Source: Echinostoma caproni (lineage: Eukaryota; Platyhelminthes; Trematoda; Plagiorchiida; Echinostomatidae). From it: a stretch of DNA of 64,000 bases. The translations under genes were made by a program, and so were the position numbers. Location of the stretch: contig UZAN01039375.1 of assembly GCA_900618425.1 (NCBI GenBank), positions 81,489-145,488 on the forward strand, written 5' to 3'. The notes under the pieces are model-generated. The model did no database searches. It was given only the letters and a program-made list of their open reading frames with translations, and was not told where the DNA came from. This document shows, in pieces, positions 39,301 to 45,400 of the stretch; positions within the stretch are counted from its first letter, which is position 1, and each line of letters begins with the position of its first letter.

Positions 39301-41141
39301 TGCTGAACCGAGGGCTATTAATCGATGGAAGCCCCCTCTATGTCAGGAAAAATAAATTTATGGCAAACTGTCCCTGCCTTGGTGACATGGTTTTTCTATC
39401 CCTCTTCCCTTTTGGGTTTTCTCCGTTTTACCGCATTTTGCTTTACTTTGTTGCCATGCTAAACCCCCATATAAATATTATATTTGCTGCAGTATGCACT
39501 ATGTCGAGATGCAGCAAAATCGTCCTGGACATAAATCGTGCAGTATTGCAATAACATCATTGTGAACGGGAGTAGAAGCTGTTCAACAGACGATACGAAG
39601 GTTTTGATGCTTCTACCAGTAGATAAAATCTACTTAAATTGGGCTTTCAATTTCAACAAACATTTGAATAGATTCCATCTGTTTATCTTTTCTTATACTT
39701 ATCGGAACCAAGCAAATAGAGGAATAAAGCACAAATGGATTATTGTGCGGGGATGAGGTGATTCCAATGATTTGTTAATCACAGTTTCTCACAATGTAAT
39801 TTGCCTCCGAAACAAAAATGAAATCGATACTCGGCTCACTTACAAGTGATACCATCTGGTGAGCGTGAGATAAGAAAATTGGAATTTTTATAATAATTAT
39901 TTTCTTATTAAAACCAAACAAATTTCAGTGGTTTTAAAATGTTTGGCTGGTGTTGGTGTGTTTTGGTGATTTTGGGCGAGCATACTTGTACCCACATGAA
40001 TTCTCATTATTGATTCAGTTTAGACTCATCTGGGAGTGATGACTATTCGCCAGTTACGTGAAAACCGCACATTCGTATGAAGACCGAAGTTTTGTGGGTT
40101 TTGTAGAATGGCAATTTGACTGGCATTTGAGCGAAAAGCTCAAATCCAAAAATGTGTTTAACATGCATGCAAGGGGTTAACCCACAACGTGATTCTATAA
40201 TACCGCAATAATTAGTACTTGATAGTGGAACTTGGCTGCTGATGGTCTCTGTAATTTGGTAACAGAAACAAATTTACCGTATGAGAATTGGTAGTAGCAT
40301 TTTATTTTTTTTATTTTGAACTTTGTTATTTGAGTATGTTTCTTAAATATGCATTATCATACCTTTTTTGAAGTTACAATTGCAAACAAATAAATAAATG
40401 TGATGCCCATTGTGTAAGTTCACGAAATGGGAAAATGCAAATGTTTCAACAAGAACACCCCAACAAACAAACTTCATTCAGGCGCGTCTATATCAGGAGG
40501 GTTTTATTGGAAACAAGTTATTCAAAATGGCTTACAGCCGGGCCGTAGATCAAATCTACTTACCCTCATCGTTGTCTGTCTCCAGCGCGACTCCTGTGAT
40601 GGATGAAGTTATGAATTCGGGATTGGGATGTTTAGTTGTTGTTCAGTTGTTTCATTGTCACATATATGATACTCAACTGACATAATCAAAGCCCTTTCCA
40701 GTTATCAACAACTAACAAAAATCGGCATTTTGCTTTTAATTCCAGTCATCTGGAATCAACATTCGGAAAAGTTCCTTCCCATCATCATCCTCTTACCCTA
40801 AAGGGATTCATGATGTACAAATAACTTTAACCTGTGAGCTATTTCATTAGAGATAGTTGAAGGTATAGAGAGAACGTTATCAAATTGCTAGTAATCCTCC
40901 TTGAAATGATTCAAAACTGTCAGTGTAGACAAGCATTACAAAACAATGTACAGCACATTTGTTGTTTCTTCGTAATATCATGAATTGCAATACCCTTATG
41001 CGTATTACACATAATCCTTCAGGCAGATATTCCACAGAATGAAAAAACGTAATTTGCTCTGACCCAAGACGAACGCTTACCATTCATAAAGATAAGCAGC
41101 CCAAGGACAGGTGCCCAAGAACTAAACACAGTGCGTAACAT
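376..41141 (-). CDS. Gene A: micro-exon gene, 39 exons placed, 3' end probably outside window
   Basis: Predicted secreted micro-exon protein. Exon 1 (41141 to 41081) encodes a signal peptide, exon 2 is 30 nt, then exons of 12 and 15 nt alternate leftwards. By my count 18 exons are 12 nt and 19 are 15 nt, with two missing 12-nt partners (between 11.26 and 9.24 kb, and between 4.5 and 1.3 kb). Every intron is phase 1, every exon is open in that frame and no junction codon is a stop. The coding total is 592 nt, about 1.5 percent of the span. Mature residues are mostly E, Q, K, T and small or aromatic residues in nine-residue units; I see no globular domain. This architecture is that of flatworm MEGs, whose known products are secreted by intra-mammalian stages; the function here is inference. 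Introns hold SINEs, a mariner and GIY-YIG fragments. Confidence 0.85.
1267..1281 (-). CDS. Gene A exon 38 (15 nt)
   Basis: Donor GTACGT; acceptor CTACAAAATTATAG, with a weak pyrimidine tract. AGGAAGCATACGAAA in phase 1 gives K-E-A-Y-E. The E-A-Y-E string recurs in gene B exon 12, which is why I accept it. The 12-nt partner expected before it was not found. Confidence 0.65.
1282..4474 (-). other. Gene A intronic stretch lacking an expected 12-nt exon
   Basis: 3.2 kb between exons 37 and 38. The alternation predicts one 12-nt exon; none with canonical sites was found. It holds the off-length 23-nt candidate at 2410 and a TA-rich run near 2297. Confidence 0.5.
2410..2432 (-). CDS. Possible 23-nt exon, wrong length for gene A
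   Basis: Very good signals: acceptor CAGATGTTTCTTTCTCAG and donor GTAAGT. At 23 nt it would shift frame if included in gene A. It is open in all three frames. It could be a frame-shifting or poison exon, or a pseudo-exon. Confidence 0.25.
4475..4489 (-). CDS. Gene A exon 37 (15 nt)
   Basis: Acceptor GGTTGTTAACTCTACAG, donor GTGAGT. ATTTGCAAGAACAGA in phase 1 gives D-L-Q-E-Q. Confidence 0.82.
5610..5621 (-). CDS. Gene A exon 36 (12 nt)
   Basis: Acceptor CCGTTCACCTATCAG, donor GTAAGT. AATATATCAAAG in phase 1 gives Q-Y-I-K. Confidence 0.75.
7026..7040 (-). CDS. Gene A exon 35 (15 nt)
   Basis: Acceptor GATTTGTCTCCCGCAG, donor GTGAGT. TTGCATTATATCAGC in phase 1 gives L-A-L-Y-Q. Confidence 0.82.
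7731..7742 (-). CDS. Gene A exon 34 (12 nt)
   Basis: Acceptor ATACTCTTTTTTCAG, donor GTAAGT. AAAGACAGCAAC in phase 1 gives K-R-Q-Q. Confidence 0.85.
7926..7940 (-). CDS. Gene A exon 33 (15 nt)
   Basis: Acceptor TTCAAACCCTTTCCAG, donor GTAAGT. ACATAACGAAAAGCA in phase 1 gives D-I-T-K-S; a different phase would meet TAA. Confidence 0.8.
8036..8047 (-). CDS. Gene A exon 32 (12 nt)
   Basis: Acceptor ACAATTTGCTTTAG, donor GTGAGT. GTTACGCTGAAG in phase 1 gives S-Y-A-E. Confidence 0.82.
9237..9251 (-). CDS. Gene A exon 31 (15 nt)
   Basis: Acceptor CTTAAAAACCATTTCAG, donor GTAAGT. AGATCGAATATGCAA in phase 1 gives K-I-E-Y-A. No 12-nt partner was found upstream. Confidence 0.78.
9382..9387 (-). CDS. 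Gene A candidate 6-nt exon
   Basis: TACTCA between acceptor CAATCATTTTAG and donor GTATGC; phase 1 gives I-L. It sits 130 nt upstream of the otherwise unpaired 15-nt exon 31, where a 12-nt partner is expected. It could be a shortened partner or chance. Confidence 0.35.
9955..10050 (+). repeat. Dispersed repeat, copy 1
   Basis: About 95 nt with CGACCGGTTCCACGGTTCGTGC, similar to the copy at 60.13 kb (CAACCGGTTTCGTGGTTCTTGC). Unknown class. Confidence 0.45.
10571..10800 (-). pseudogene. Second GIY-YIG-type retroelement fragment
   Basis: Minus-strand ORF with D-L-V-Y-I-G-H-Q-V-N-E-D-G-F-K-V-V and V-A-I-R-L-L-H-P-I-L, colinear with the 36.3 kb fragment (A-T-I-R-R-Y-K-P-D-L). Same orientation as gene A and inside its intron. 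No terminal repeats seen. Confidence 0.55.
11257..11271 (-). CDS. Gene A exon 30 (15 nt)
   Basis: Acceptor CATCAATTCCTTACAG, donor GTGAGC. A lysine-rich exon, E-T-K-K-K in phase 1. Low complexity, but splice signals are strong and exon 29 lies 108 nt upstream. Confidence 0.68.
11380..11391 (-). CDS. Gene A exon 29 (12 nt)
   Basis: Acceptor CTATTTTGTTTTATAG, donor GTAGCA (weak). AACTCGCTGAAG in phase 1 gives K-L-A-E. Its last nine bases nearly match exon 32 (GTTACGCTGAAG), supporting it as a real duplicated exon. Confidence 0.65.
11644..11658 (-). CDS. Gene A exon 28 (15 nt)
   Basis: Acceptor TTATTTTCAATTTGCAG, donor GTAAGT. TGGAGTTCACAAAAA in phase 1 gives M-E-F-T-K. Confidence 0.82.
12140..12180 (+). 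repeat. AAC/AAT-rich simple repeat
   Basis: A run of ACAACAGCAACAACAACAAT-type triplets. It creates a Leu run in a spurious minus ORF. Similar AAC-rich DNA lies at about 28200-28250. Confidence 0.7.
13744..13755 (-). CDS. Gene A exon 27 (12 nt)
   Basis: Acceptor ACTTTTATTTCAG, donor GTACGT. AGCACAAAAAGA in phase 1 gives K-H-K-K. Found on second pass as the partner of 11644. Confidence 0.7.
14909..14923 (-). CDS. Gene A exon 26 (15 nt)
   Basis: Acceptor TTCCATTCTGATTTCAG, donor GTGAGT. AAATGGTGGCGTACA in phase 1 gives E-M-V-A-Y. Confidence 0.82.
15595..15712 (+). repeat. SINE-like copy, family 2
   Basis: A box TGGTACAGTGG, degenerate B-box region, then GCACTACTGATGAGCTCTAATAAGA, which recurs (with changes) at 28.7 kb (minus) and 43.4 kb (plus). 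Confidence 0.55.
15757..16010 (+). repeat. SINE-like copy, family 3
   Basis: Perfect B box GGTTCAAATCC at 15815-15825 and a tail with CCTAGTGGGGCCTTATTTGTTCC. Related to the copy at 34.1 kb. Confidence 0.6.
16099..16110 (-). CDS. Gene A exon 25 (12 nt)
   Basis: Acceptor CATTTTACATTACAG, donor GTATGT. AACAAGAAGAAG in phase 1 gives K-Q-E-E; gene B exon 5 also ends in Q-E-E. Confidence 0.78.
16859..16863. other. Assembly gap of five N
   Basis: Five unresolved bases in a gene A intron. A single N also occurs at position 200. Confidence 0.95.
17213..17227 (-). CDS. Gene A exon 24 (15 nt)
   Basis: Acceptor TTCTTTATGTTTTTAG, donor GTGAGT. AGGTTGAATACCAAA in phase 1 gives Q-V-E-Y-Q. Confidence 0.82.
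18170..18181 (-). CDS. Gene A exon 23 (12 nt)
   Basis: Acceptor TCATTTGAATTTCAG, donor GTATGT. AACACGAACTCC in phase 1 gives E-H-E-L. Found on second pass as the missing partner of 17213. The mariner remnant lies in the intron between exons 22 and 23. Confidence 0.7.
18718..18838 (-). repeat. tRNA-derived SINE, family 1
   Basis: On the minus strand an A-box-like TGGTCAAGTGG is followed by a perfect B box GGTTCGAACC, then a C-rich tail. Intronic in gene A. Same family as the copies at 30.3 and 57.4 kb. Confidence 0.65.
19640..20345 (+). pseudogene. Decayed mariner-family transposase
   Basis: Frame-broken remnant in a gene A intron, opposite strand. At 19651-19765 the translation reads like the mariner N-terminal helix-turn-helix (A-V-K-A-T-V-K-E-D-A-R-R, then L-A-K-S-S-G-I-S-L-R-S-V-S-T-I-L). 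At about 19996 is H-H-D-N-A-H-V followed by a stop. At 20084-20310 is the C-terminal part S-D-L-A-P-S-A-F-Y-I-F-P and N-W-F-E-R-M. In mariners the third catalytic Asp follows D-L-A-P-[SC]; here it is Ala, so the copy is dead. Terminal repeats were not identified. Confidence 0.8.
20611..20625 (-). CDS. Gene A exon 22 (15 nt)
   Basis: Acceptor TATGTTATTTTTCAG, donor GTAAGT. AGGTGAAACAAAAGG in phase 1 gives E-V-K-Q-K. Confidence 0.8.
21031..21042 (-). CDS. Gene A exon 21 (12 nt)
   Basis: Acceptor TTTACATTTCGCAG, donor GTAGGT (weaker than usual). CCTTCGTTAACG in phase 1 gives T-F-V-N. Confidence 0.7.
21170..21275 (+). repeat. SINE-like copy with B box
   Basis: B box GGTTCGAGTCC at about 21190, then GCACTGCTGACAACTTCC shared with 46.0 kb. 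Confidence 0.45.
22719..22733 (-). CDS. Gene A exon 20 (15 nt)
   Basis: Acceptor TTTGAATTACCACAG, donor GTAAGT. AGCAAGAATTTGACA in phase 1 gives Q-Q-E-F-D. It lies inside a 191-codon minus-strand ORF (22931 to 22356) in a different frame, which is chance. Confidence 0.75.
23025..23036 (-). CDS. Gene A exon 19 (12 nt)
   Basis: Acceptor TTTGTTACCATTTTAG, donor GTAAGT. AGCAATCCAGAC in phase 1 gives Q-Q-S-R. Confidence 0.78.
24649..24663 (-). CDS. Gene A exon 18 (15 nt)
   Basis: Acceptor CAAACTGTCATACAG, donor GTGAGT. AACTGGAGAATCAAC in phase 1 gives E-L-E-N-Q, similar to exon 14. Found on second pass as the partner of exon 17. Confidence 0.72.
25845..25856 (-). CDS. Gene A exon 17 (12 nt)
   Basis: Acceptor AAACATTTCTTTAG, donor GTGAGT. 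AATATGTACTAG in phase 1 gives Q-Y-V-L; the terminal TAG is out of frame. Confidence 0.8.
   Translation of the reverse strand, partial: NMY
26492..26506 (-). CDS. Gene A exon 16 (15 nt)
   Basis: Acceptor TACCTATAACTACTTAG, donor GTAAGT. TGGCTACTCATGAAC in phase 1 gives L-A-T-H-E. Confidence 0.75.
27112..27123 (-). CDS. Gene A exon 15 (12 nt)
   Basis: Acceptor CTTGTTTATAATCCAG, donor GTAAGT. ATGAAGAAGATT in phase 1 gives Y-E-E-D. Confidence 0.75.
28610..28803 (-). repeat. SINE-like copy, family 2
   Basis: The minus strand starts CAGCTGGTTAGCAAAACGGT (A-box region), then GAGTTCAAATCCC (B box), then a body shared with 15.6 and 43.4 kb. Confidence 0.6.
29821..29835 (-). CDS. Gene A exon 14 (15 nt)
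   Basis: Acceptor TTCATATTTCCTTCAG, donor GTAAGT. AATTGGAACGAAAAT in phase 1 gives E-L-E-R-K. Confidence 0.85.
29927..29938 (-). CDS. Gene A exon 13 (12 nt)
   Basis: Acceptor TCTTTTTCCAAACAG, donor GTAAGC. AGTATATTACCG in phase 1 gives K-Y-I-T. Only 91 nt of intron separates it from its 15-nt partner. Confidence 0.82.
30330..30500 (-). repeat. SINE-like copy, family 1
   Basis: B-box-like GTTCGAATCCC on the minus strand, and a tail (GCAGCCCTTTGATTGGCCGC) resembling the copies at 18.7 and 57.4 kb. Confidence 0.5.
31223..31320 (+). repeat. ACTC/CACA-rich simple sequence
   Basis: ACTCACTCACTCATTCTCAC followed by C-rich and CACATACA-rich DNA. The many GTGAGT strings on the minus strand here are repeat-derived, not donors. 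Confidence 0.7.
31776..31790 (-). CDS. Gene A exon 12 (15 nt)
   Basis: Acceptor TTTTTCAACTCTAAATAG, donor GTGAGT. TTGTTACACTGCAAA in phase 1 gives I-V-T-L-Q. Confidence 0.72.
32615..32626 (-). CDS. Gene A exon 11 (12 nt)
   Basis: Acceptor TTTTTGTTCGCTAG, donor GTACGT. CTCATCTTCAAA in phase 1 gives A-H-L-Q. Found by looking for the missing partner of 31776, but both splice signals are good. Confidence 0.7.
33031..33045 (-). CDS. Gene A exon 10 (15 nt)
   Basis: Acceptor TAAATCTTTCCACAG, donor GTGAGT. CTCCGGAAGGACAAG in phase 1 gives T-P-E-G-Q, near identical to exon 6. Confidence 0.85.
33332..33343 (-). CDS. Gene A exon 9 (12 nt)
   Basis: Acceptor CCTTCCCATGACAG, donor GTAAGT. CATTCAGTCAGA in phase 1 gives S-F-S-Q. 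Counterpart of exon 5 in the other duplicated unit. Confidence 0.8.
34075..34300 (+). repeat. SINE-like copy, family 3
   Basis: B-box-like GGGATTTGACCCC, then GCCTAGAAAGGCCTCATTTG, comparable with the family 3 tail at 15.9 kb. Confidence 0.5.
34368..34382 (-). CDS. Gene A exon 8 (15 nt)
   Basis: Acceptor AACCTACCAAACTCTAG, donor GTGAGT. CAATCTCAAATCAAT in phase 1 gives T-I-S-N-Q. In the first copy of the tandem duplication. Confidence 0.75.
35925..35936 (-). CDS. Gene A exon 7 (12 nt)
   Basis: Acceptor TTATTCATAACATTCAG, donor GTAAGT. CCTACATTCAAA in phase 1 gives A-Y-I-Q. Pairs with 34368. Confidence 0.8.
36241..36255 (-). CDS. Gene A exon 6 (15 nt)
   Basis: Acceptor TATTCGTCCTGCAG, donor GTGAGT. 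TTCCAGAAAGACAAG in phase 1 gives I-P-E-R-Q. Very close to exon 10 (T-P-E-G-Q), with matching flanks: these are duplicated exons. Confidence 0.85.
36325..36873 (+). mobile_element. GIY-YIG retroelement fragment with inverted ends and target-site duplication
   Basis: A ~525-bp insertion in the intron between gene A exons 5 and 6. Plus-strand ORF 36340-36660 carries S-S-I-A-R-H-I-L and L-L-R-F-A-E-A-A-T-I-R-R, which I recognise from the C-terminal GIY-YIG-like end of fluke reverse transcriptase proteins (Penelope-like, from memory). Arms of about 53 nt at 36336-36388 and 36788-36841 are near-perfect inverted repeats. GTTCATAAAATT flanks the insertion at 36325-36336 and 36862-36873. The paralogous unit at 33.0-33.2 kb lacks the insert. 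Confidence 0.65.
37068..37079 (-). CDS. Gene A exon 5 (12 nt)
   Basis: Acceptor CTATTTTACCGCAG, donor GTAAGC. CTTTTACTATGA in phase 1 gives A-F-T-M; the terminal TGA is out of frame. Duplicate of exon 9 by position within the repeated unit. Confidence 0.8.
   Translation of the reverse strand, partial: LLL
38071..38085 (-). CDS. Gene A exon 4 (15 nt)
   Basis: Acceptor TTTAATTATTCAG, donor GTGAGC. CGATGGAGGATCACG in phase 1 gives S-M-E-D-H. Sits in the second copy of the tandem duplication; the homologous position in the first copy is 34368. Confidence 0.8.
39844..39855 (-). CDS. Gene A exon 3 (12 nt)
   Basis: Acceptor ends CACGCTCACCAG, donor GTAAGT. ATGGTATCACTT read in phase 1 gives D-G-I-T. 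First 12-nt exon; pairs with the 15-nt exon at 38071. Confidence 0.75.
40564..40593 (-). CDS. Gene A exon 2 (30 nt)
   Basis: Acceptor CTTCATCCATCACAG, donor GTAAGT. Exactly 30 nt, in phase 1: the split codon gives Gly, then V-A-L-E-T-D-N-D-E and one G. The same length and an N-D-E near the end are seen in gene B exon 2. This likely holds the signal-peptidase region or the mature N terminus. Confidence 0.85.
41081..41141 (-). CDS. Gene A exon 1: signal peptide
   Basis: ATG at 41141-41139, 61 coding nt ending in G before GTAAGC (phase 1). It encodes 20 residues beginning M-L-R-T-V-F-S-S-W, then a hydrophobic core with V-L-G-L-L-I-F, ending F-M-N before a split Gly. This is a typical signal peptide. 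It aligns with gene B exon 1 at M, R, F, W and F-M-x-G. The start was chosen from TATA spacing and homology. Confidence 0.85.
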
Positions 41142-41185
41142 GATGTTCCGACGTTTCTATGATACTGACAAAAACCAGGGTTCGG

Positions 41186-41193
41186 TTTATATA
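41186..41193 (-). promoter_or_regulatory. TATA box of gene A
   Basis: TATATAAA on the minus strand, in the context GTATATAAACC, 45 nt upstream of the exon 1 ATG. The same GTATATAAACC string occurs at the gene B promoter at almost the same distance from its ATG, which supports function. The expected transcription start is near 41160. Confidence 0.75.
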
Positions 41194-41274
41194 CTCAATG
41201 GAACAAACACACTCATTCCATCGGTACATCACAGTCAGAATGCACACACGGTCACATGCACACTGACACACAAG

Positions 41275-41309
41275 CGGTTAGCCAAATCTGTGTCCGTTGT
41301 TGCGATTAA
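41275..41309 (-). promoter_or_regulatory. Conserved proximal promoter block, gene A copy
   Basis: A 35-nt block on the minus strand, about 80 nt upstream of the gene A TATA box, that matches the gene B block at 42214-42248 at 27 of 35 positions by my count. Shared cores include TCGCAA and GGACACAG. Equal order and spacing relative to TATA argue for a duplicated promoter. Confidence 0.6.
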
Positions 41310-42213
41310 GCGACTTCTCCCGAATAGGTTCCATTCCACCAGTATTCTGAACTGGTTTTCGGTGATTGACACCCCTCGTGCAATTGCGCACCCAATGCTG
41401 CTTTTAGATAAAATTAAACTTTGGTTAAAAAGCCGACAAAAATGTGCATATTTTGTCTCCCAACTTAGCTTTTGGTCATTTGTGACTAGGGATTCATACA
41501 CGGTTTGGTTTCTAATCAGAGCTGATAATACTCACATGGTTTGTTTTCAATAGGCACAGGATTCAGGTGACACAACGCGCAAACATGACTGACAGCAATG
41601 AACAAGCAACCAATAGGCAGCTCAATTATTGGCGAATTTTAGTACCATCGTTACGTCGAACTCAGCGGTCAAAAAATTGCCAATCATTAATTCTTACCTT
41701 TATGCCTGTCCGGTTTGGAGTTGTCCTTCCAGATCAAACTGTGCTTTTCAGGAGCGAGAAGGAACCCATAGCTGTAAAATTTGCTGTCAGGCTTTCCAGT
41801 GTAGTATTCGACTGCTGTCTCACAACACTGATCACTTCTGTATAATAGCATCAAATAGCTGAATACTGCATTGGAGAATGTACAATCACTTTTGATAATG
41901 TAGACAATCCAATCCACATGCTGCATAGCTGGAAATAAACAAAGATATGTTTAAATGTTAGACTAAAAAAACTAGAATAGTTCTTTCATTTTGCTTGTAA
42001 AATCGAGTTAAAATTTCACCGACTACTACCAGCATACCGAAATCAAATAAACTTCTCAGAACCGAAAACTGAAATATTGGACACCGAATTTTTCAACGCC
42101 CATAGAATATTTCAAAGTGCATTTCAGTGAATAAGCAAGAGCTTTGACTGATCGAAATGCTCCAAATAATGGTATTATATCGCCAAACTAGATAGGCTTA
42201 CGAAAGAGGGCGG

Positions 42214-42248
42214 TTATTCGCAATGATGGACACAGGTTTGCCGAACCC
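42214..42248 (+). promoter_or_regulatory. Conserved proximal promoter block, gene B copy
   Basis: Counterpart of the block at 41275-41309 (minus), 94 nt upstream of the gene B TATA box, with cores TCGCAA and GGACACAG. A GTGC/GTGCGT-rich run follows at about 42256-42290. Confidence 0.6.
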
Positions 42249-42341
42249 AGTGTCTATGTGCGTGCGTGCGTTCGTGCTTGCTTGCGTGTATGCTCACTTT
42301 GATCTACTGTCGGAGTCACTGTGTTTGTCAAGGGACGGTGG

Positions 42342-42349
42342 TATATAAA
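42342..42349 (+). promoter_or_regulatory. TATA box of gene B
   Basis: TATATAAA in the context GTATATAAACC, 43 nt upstream of the ATG at 42393. An in-frame ATG at 42360 lies only 11 nt beyond the TATA box, too close to be in the mRNA if initiation is 25-30 nt downstream, so 42393 was chosen as the start. Confidence 0.75.
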
Positions 42350-42392
42350 CCGTGTCAGAATGTTGTTGAGGTCACGAGCTAGTCGAAATATC

Positions 42393-42456
42393 ATGTTTCG
42401 TATTTGGTTCACTACTTGGGTATTTGGCTTTGTGTTGCTTGTGGATTTTATGACTG
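42393..42456 (+). CDS. Gene B exon 1: signal peptide
   Basis: 64 coding nt from the ATG to G before GTAAGC (phase 1). It encodes 21 residues starting M-F-R-I-W-F-T-T-W, with hydrophobic core V-F-G-F-V-L-L-V, ending F-M-T before a split Gly. This is a signal peptide aligned with gene A exon 1. The promoter has TATA at 42342. Confidence 0.87.
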
Positions 42457-45400
42457 GTAAGCATGACCACTGAATCGAAAACGGTGCGTTAATCCCGTCA
42501 TAAATATTGAAGTTGTTTTTGCCATTCTAATATAGACTCGAATATTTGATTCAGTTATAAATTCACAAGGATATGCCTAGAAATTAATGTGAATATCGAA
42601 AGTGTTGCGTGCATTTCAACTTTTGGTATCGTCATTATGTTCGTCATAATGAGACTCCGTTATTTGAAAAACAAAAGTACATCCCATTATCATATAGTGA
42701 TCAACCATACAGATGTGGTTGCCACGTTAAACGTTCTTATGAAAACGTAGTACAATCACCATTAGTCTGTTCGTCAACATGCTCCCCTATTCGGTTGAAG
42801 GTTTACCAATAATGAAGATACTTTTTAGAAATACCACGTTTCATTAAAGTTAGAGGACATTTATTGAAATAGATGGTGGGTGATTTTACACAATGTCCAT
42901 TGAGGTTAGCGTTTCATTTTTATTCCGTATTTCACTCTTTCTGTGCGAGAAAATGCAGTGAAATATTTGTATTGTCAAAGTTTCACGTTTATTACGATTT
43001 AGCCCTTTTCTAAAAAGTTTAAAGACAGACTGGGTTGTTTTAGAAAATAAGCTATTTCCATTTACTCATCATTGCAACGTAAACGTTTGTGGGGCGAGGC
43101 AATTTACTAGACATCGTTCCGAACCTAGCCAACCTTTTTGGAGTCGCTTATCATTTGGGTAACTTAGCTGATGAATTTGTTCTCGATTTTGACGAATAGG
43201 GCTCAAAATGTGTGGAATTCGGGTCCATTTGTTTCCATTTTGTTTGTTTATTTGAATACTAGCCAAAAAGTTAACATTTAATTCACAGTTACGTCTGTGT
43301 GGTGGTGTTAAATAATAAGTATTAATTTGAAGTGTCTATTATTCAAAATTCACATTCACGCACAATCCCCAGTTCATGCACGCACACATCCCGATCATGC
43401 GATAGGTCCGGAGTTTTAAGCTAAACATGAGCGGTAGATACGCACTACTGATGGGCTATAATAAGACCAAAAATAGGGTTTAGTGCTTTGAGTACATGAT
43501 TGATTGGATGAATCCAGTGCTTTGAGTGAATGGGAAGTTCGAATCAGTTTATGATTTGCTTATGATTTACAAGATACTACTTAATTATTCAAGTGCACGG
43601 ATGTTCTTGGAGGATTCACAACAGAACCATTCGGTCAATAAAATTCTGACAAACAAGGCCACGAAACGGAGTTTGAAAACTGCGAACGGTTGTAGGCTTT
43701 CGTTCGGTGCATTGGGTCACACGTTCTTCAGACCAGGTCAAACGTTCAAGTTGTCCAATACATATCATCGATTCATCAGCAAAGGTGCACTTTTGATTCC
43801 TACACCTCTTCTGGGCCGGTTTGGCGTCCCTTAAGTGAGTTGGCAAAGATTCACCGAGCCATTTATAGCCCTAGGTATGGGCTTTTCGTCATTTCGCTTT
43901 ACTGAGAAGATATATGTTTAAGGTTAGGCAGAGTCCTCGCTTGGGCGTTTGGGGGCATGTTGCTCGTCGCAACGAAAGATCACTGACTACCCAACACACC
44001 TGACCCTGACCGAAATGAGGTTTCCAAGAGCAGAGCAGTAAAACAACAGCAGCCAAAAGTGATCAAATATTGGATAAAGTTATGTATAGAATAAAATACC
44101 AATGTTCTATGTTATACAGTATTGAACAACTAACACCAATTTATGAGTAATAACCCTTTATTCAATGACATTTCATCCAACTTTAGGATTCATAATCCCC
44201 AAGAACGATGAAACAGGTACGTCTGCTTTAGAATGACTGCAACAGTGTATATTAAGTTGAATTTCTTCTCATATTACTTGTATCAGTTTGTATGTATACA
44301 CGTCACTTAAAAATGACCCCTAAATGTCACACCGAATAAAATACGCTTATTCAGAAAATATGCAAACTGATAAAGTGTGGCTAAATTTCGGTTTATGTGC
44401 ACGAATTCTGACGCAATTCATTAACATATTGTTCCGTTTTGGGTTAGGCGTCGATTCACGCTGGATTAAGAGGACTTCTTATAAATGTTTATCCGACAAG
44501 GTGGATGCTGAAAGAAGTATTGTATGAGCGGCTGAAAATGACAAGAAGTGAGTCAAAGTGCAGTGGATCACGATGGTCATTTAGAATCTTATTAGCAAAG
44601 CTAATGCAAGGGAATATGTGACCATTGATAAGTTATATGAATAATAAATTAACCGAACTAAACGAGATAAGCCTGATTATCATCGAACAACGACGACTGG
44701 TTTTGAAGTCTCACTTTAACAAACTAGGGGACATGGCAGGGGAGCATTGGAGTAGAATTGGGAAAAAAGAGTTATTGAAAGAACAAAATTGAATTGAACG
44801 AAATTGAATGAGATTTTTACATGAAAGGAGATGCTTCTCCGTTTTGCATGAACGATTGATAATGAATTCTCGGAGATTGAAACAACTGTAAGATGATACA
44901 AAGAAACAGGAATCTAACAAAAAGACGGCATAACTACTAAAGGATGTCATTTCAATGGCCAGGGGGACTGCTTCAAATTTGAGAGGCACTGGAGGAGGTT
45001 AGCAGGTCCTACAACCAAGAATATTTTGGAGCACCGGAAAAGCTTAGAGATTTTGTCATGAGAAAATGGATCCGGAGTGGAATCACAGTCAGGGAAGGAG
45101 GAACAATGTCTCTCAATTGACGGACCAACGAGGGTGGTGTGGATGCTGTTGACGTCCTTCGGAGTATTTGAGTGTTTTTTCTCTGCCCATTTGCCATTGA
45201 AACCCAGTATTCTTTGTTCGCAGATTATGAGTAGTGAGAGGTGCTTTGGGATTTATTATTTTAGTCTTGATTGAGTCGGACTGGTGCTTTAAGGTTAATG
45301 TGTGGCGAACTTTATGAGCCCTGTCTTTGTGACACTGAAATAATTTCACAAGGAACCAGGTAGTTACACTAATGTAGACAGAAATATTGGCTGCAAGGAA

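Larger units (their letters stand above)
41142..42392. promoter_or_regulatory. Shared divergent intergenic region between genes A and B
   Basis: About 1.25 kb between the two start codons. It holds one TATA box per gene facing outwards and a related upstream block for each. No splice-supported exon was seen. Two plus-strand ORFs here (41131-41553 and 41567-41845) show no recognisable family and no sign of coding. Confidence 0.7.

Noticed and set aside
44287..44289. 3-nt exon TTT with good flanking signals (TTACTTGTATCAG and GTATGT)
   Set aside because: In frame but too short to separate from chance, and not needed: exon 2 joins exon 3 directly by analogy with gene A.
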